Part shown: piece after piece, positions 61,988-64,000 of the stretch
Layout of the letters: each line of letters begins with the position of its first letter
Position numbering within the stretch: position 1 is the first letter of the stretch
Assembly (NCBI RefSeq): GCF_002831585.1
Contig: NZ_CP025113.1
Coordinates: 1,736,001-1,800,000, forward strand
Direction: 5' to 3'
Origin: Bradyrhizobium sp. SK17
GTDB taxonomy: Bacteria; Pseudomonadota; Alphaproteobacteria; Rhizobiales; Xanthobacteraceae
Length of the DNA stretch: 64,000 nt
The notes under the pieces: generated by a model
Databases searched by the model: none
What the model saw: the letters and a program-made list of their open reading frames with translations, nothing else
Told to the model about the DNA's origin: nothing
Translations under genes and position numbers: made by a program

Positions 61988-62880
61988 TCAGCTTCAGCCG
62001 GGCCGGTATAATCGATGCGGCGCTGGTCGAGATCGACCGCGATCCGGCCGCCGCGCGCGGCGAGAACCGCGCGCCATACCTTGAAGCCCTGCAAGATCGC
62101 CTGCTCCCACTCGCCCGTCGTGCACTGCTTGACCTCCAGATGCGAGGTCATGTCCTTGATCGTGCGCAAGAGCTGGAAGTCGAGCACGCTAACGCCCTCG
62201 AGCATATGATGGCGCCGGGCATAATCGAAGGCGAGCGCGGCCACACCCTCTTCGATCACTGCGGCGCGCCCGCCATCCTCGACCTCGTCGAGCAGCGGGC
62301 GGCTCTTGCGCTTGCGGCGGAGCAGCGCGCGCGTGATCGGCGACCAGCCCAGCACGGCGGCATATGCGAAATGGAAGACGTCGTGGAAGCGGTAGCCATC
62401 CGGATCATAGGCGTTATCAGTCAGCTCCCCGCCGAACGGCTTGCCGTTGATCGACACGCGAACCCGCTGGCGATCTTCGCCTTCGACATCAACCAGTTCG
62501 ACCTCGAACCGGCGCGGAAGGCGCTCGCCTTCGGGCAGGGTCGCATCGAAGCACAGCGGCTCGGTGCGCTCCGTCGCCCAGCGCGCCTTCACCTTCGCAA
62601 GGTTCGAAACCGCTATCTCGTCGAGAGTCAGGTCGAACTTGCTGGCGACGTTCGCGATGTACCAGAGCAGATCGCCCAGCTCTTCGGACACGCGCTCCTT
62701 GAAGAGCCGGTGCGCTTCGCCGTCGCGCAGATGTTTCTTGTATTCGCTCAGGAGCTGGCCGGTTTCGCCGGCGAGACCTAGCATGGGAACGATGAGGGAA
62801 AGGACATCATCCGAGCCCTGGCGCGCCGGGACGCGATCAGTGCGCAGAGCCTCCTTCTGATAGCGGTCGAAATCCATCAT
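61960..62880 (-). CDS. MazG-like nucleoside triphosphate pyrophosphohydrolase with extra C-terminal domain
   Basis: 306 residues from ATG 62880 (GAAGGAG upstream). N-terminal MazG-like fold with the metal-binding EExxE-type motif (LGLAGETGQLLSEYKKHL, RVSEELGDLLWYIANVASKF); the C-terminal 190 residues (FHDVFHFAYAAVLGWSPITR, AVIEEGVAALAFDYARRHHM) form a second all-alpha domain of unknown role. Likely hydrolyses nucleotides. Lies 16 bp after the next gene on the same strand, suggesting a joint function. Confidence 0.82.
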   Translation of the reverse strand: MMDFDRYQKEALRTDRVPARQGSDDVLSLIVPMLGLAGETGQLLSEYKKHLRDGEAHRLFKERVSEELGDLLWYIANVASKFDLTLDEIAVSNLAKVKARWATERTEPLCFDATLPEGERLPRRFEVELVDVEGEDRQRVRVSINGKPFGGELTDNAYDPDGYRFHDVFHFAYAAVLGWSPITRALLRRKRKSRPLLDEVEDGGRAAVIEEGVAALAFDYARRHHMLEGVSVLDFQLLRTIKDMTSHLEVKQCTTGEWEQAILQGFKVWRAVLAARGGRIAVDLDQRRIDYTGPAEADQARSDPSP

Positions 62881-62896
62881 CGTCTCCTTCGGCGCT

Positions 62897-64000
62897 TCAT
62901 CCAGCGGCGGCCCTGGCCGCGTCGACTGCGCCAAGCGGCGTGTCGGCGCCGGCGCGTATCTTCTCGTTCAACTTCCATTTGGGAGGATAGAAGAGCTCGA
63001 TCGGAGTCAGAGTTGGCTCGAACTTCTGCTTGATCCGCGTGCGGCCGGTTCGCCCCGCGACCTGCGGGTGCGCGACGCGCGCATATTTGTCGACTTCGCA
63101 GAACAAATTCTGGCAGTCGATCAATTGGAGCCGCCGCCCCAAAGCGATTGAAAATCTAGCCCAAGTCGCTCGAACTCCTGCTCCTGGAGATCTGCCATGA
63201 GCCGGATCAGTTCGGGCTCGTTGAGTCCTCCGGGATCGGCGAAGCATTTGCGCAGCCCGTCTCGCGCGCCGGGACCTGGCACGACGAAGTCCATCTCGCT
63301 GAAATCGGTGATTTCGCTGTAGTTGATGTCGGTGATGAACTGATAGGCGAGGAAATCGCCGATGGTCGGATAAGCGCGAAGCTTCTCGAAGCCCTCCTGC
63401 ATGGTGCGAGTTTGCGCCAACCGTTCTGGAAGCCGATCCTCCATCATGCGTTCAAGCAACAACAGATGGTTCTGATGCTTGGCGGGCCTGCCGAACGCGC
63501 TGCTTCCCGGCGGCATGATGTAGGCGGCCGAATAGATGCGGCGACCGTCACGCATCGCCCGTGCGAGCACCTCATCGTAGCGCGAGAAGTGGTAATCCTC
63601 GAACGTGATCGGTCCGAACGATCGTTCCAGCAGATCCCAGGTCTCGATCTTGTTGAACAGCTTGAACAGCAGAATGCGAAAGAAGACTTCTCGGGGCGAA
63701 TTCGGTAAATCGGCGCGATAGATGACGCGCCGAATCATATACTGGCTCGCCCGATCCGAAGCCCGATAGGCGTTGGTGAACTTGTAAGTCGTGAGCACCG
63801 CGTTGCCGGTCCAAGGACGCTCCTCGCCGCGTGCTCGTCGGAAGAAGACGTCCTGTCGTTCGGCGGCGAAGCGCCAATAGCTCTCATAGACCTCCGAGAC
63901 CTTGGCGGGCGCGAGATGGCGCAGAATGATCGGCGCCGGCGCGGCTGTGGCAGATGCCTCGTTCGCCCTCGGCACGACGGGTAGGTCGAGCGGTAGCGTG
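62897..64000 (-). pseudogene. 5-hmdU DNA kinase helical-domain-like protein, frameshifted, cut by window end
   Basis: Main frame RQDVFFRRARGEERPWTGNA, YKFTNAYRASDRASQYMIRR, VFFRILLFKLFNKIETWDLL, FVVPGPGARDGLRKCFADPG resembles the HMUDK_hel ('nucleotide kinase domain') family linked to thymine hypermodification in phages. It stops after FQSLWG, but adding one base to the C run at 63137-63140 continues RRLQLIDCQNLFCEVDKYAR...RTRIKQKFEP...FYPPKW, the family's usual C terminus, to 62897. GTG 63975 could be a start, yet the frame stays open to the window edge, so the N terminus may be missing. Confidence 0.65.

Noticed and set aside
1..64000. tRNA or rRNA genes and a tRNA-type attachment site
   Set aside because: None recognised on either strand by eye; the outer ends of the element are not in view.

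Overview
The window looks like part of a large conjugative element (an integrative conjugative element or a plasmid) of a high-GC alphaproteobacterium, most likely a sphingomonad. This is inferred from the GC-rich coding sequence, the complete Trb-type transfer operon of the Tn4371/ICE kind, and typical alphaproteobacterial accessory families (DUF736, DUF2840, DUF2285, DUF2274, DUF932). No replication gene, tRNA, rRNA, CRISPR array or element integrase defining an outer end was recognised, so ICE versus plasmid cannot be settled here.

Left cargo (1-16.6 kb): a diverged tandem duplication (zinc-ribbon protein, DUF465 protein, OxyR-like LysR) flanks terC; one copy is decayed. Then come a BI-1 family membrane protein, a frameshifted TauE/SafE exporter, folC, and an inorganic-carbon uptake operon: a divergent LysR gene, dabB, dabA, a cysD-like gene, a zinc-ribbon protein and a small protein. 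A further LysR gene closes the cargo.

Transfer core (16.5-35.9 kb, nearly all minus strand): DUF2274, trbI-G-F-L-K-J-E-D-C-B, a ribbon-helix-helix protein, traG (coupling protein) and traI (relaxase). A candidate oriT with an IncP-type nic sequence follows. Beyond it is a translationally coupled set (lytic transglycosylase, DUF736, traF, DUF2840, RHH, parA, HTH), then DUF2285 proteins and a divergent xre regulator with overlapping promoters.

Mobile-element hot spot (36-48 kb): one ancestral 110-residue DUF736 gene is cut into three pieces by two tyrosine-recombinase elements. One is a RIT (recombinase-in-trio) element with perfect 63-bp inverted repeats and two DUF736 genes at its ends. The other is a Tn554-like four-gene element that also carries a DUF736 gene. 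Removing both restores an open, in-frame DUF736 gene.

Right part (48-64 kb): an IS21-family element (8-bp target duplication) whose istB P-loop is split by a serine-integrase element; then DUF2493, Toprim, ParB-like, DUF932, AcpS, MazG-like and 5-hmdU-kinase-helical-domain-like genes.

Two families of structured leaders are the least explained signals. Family 1 (five copies) precedes DUF736 and DUF2493 genes and shows covarying stems. Family 2 (two copies) precedes the ParB-like and DUF932 genes. If the nic call is right, this side enters the recipient first and its minus-strand genes have the transferred strand as template, so the leaders are candidate single-strand promoters or regulatory RNAs (inference). 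Five genes are each broken by a single base in a homopolymer run, which points to sequence error or very recent decay.
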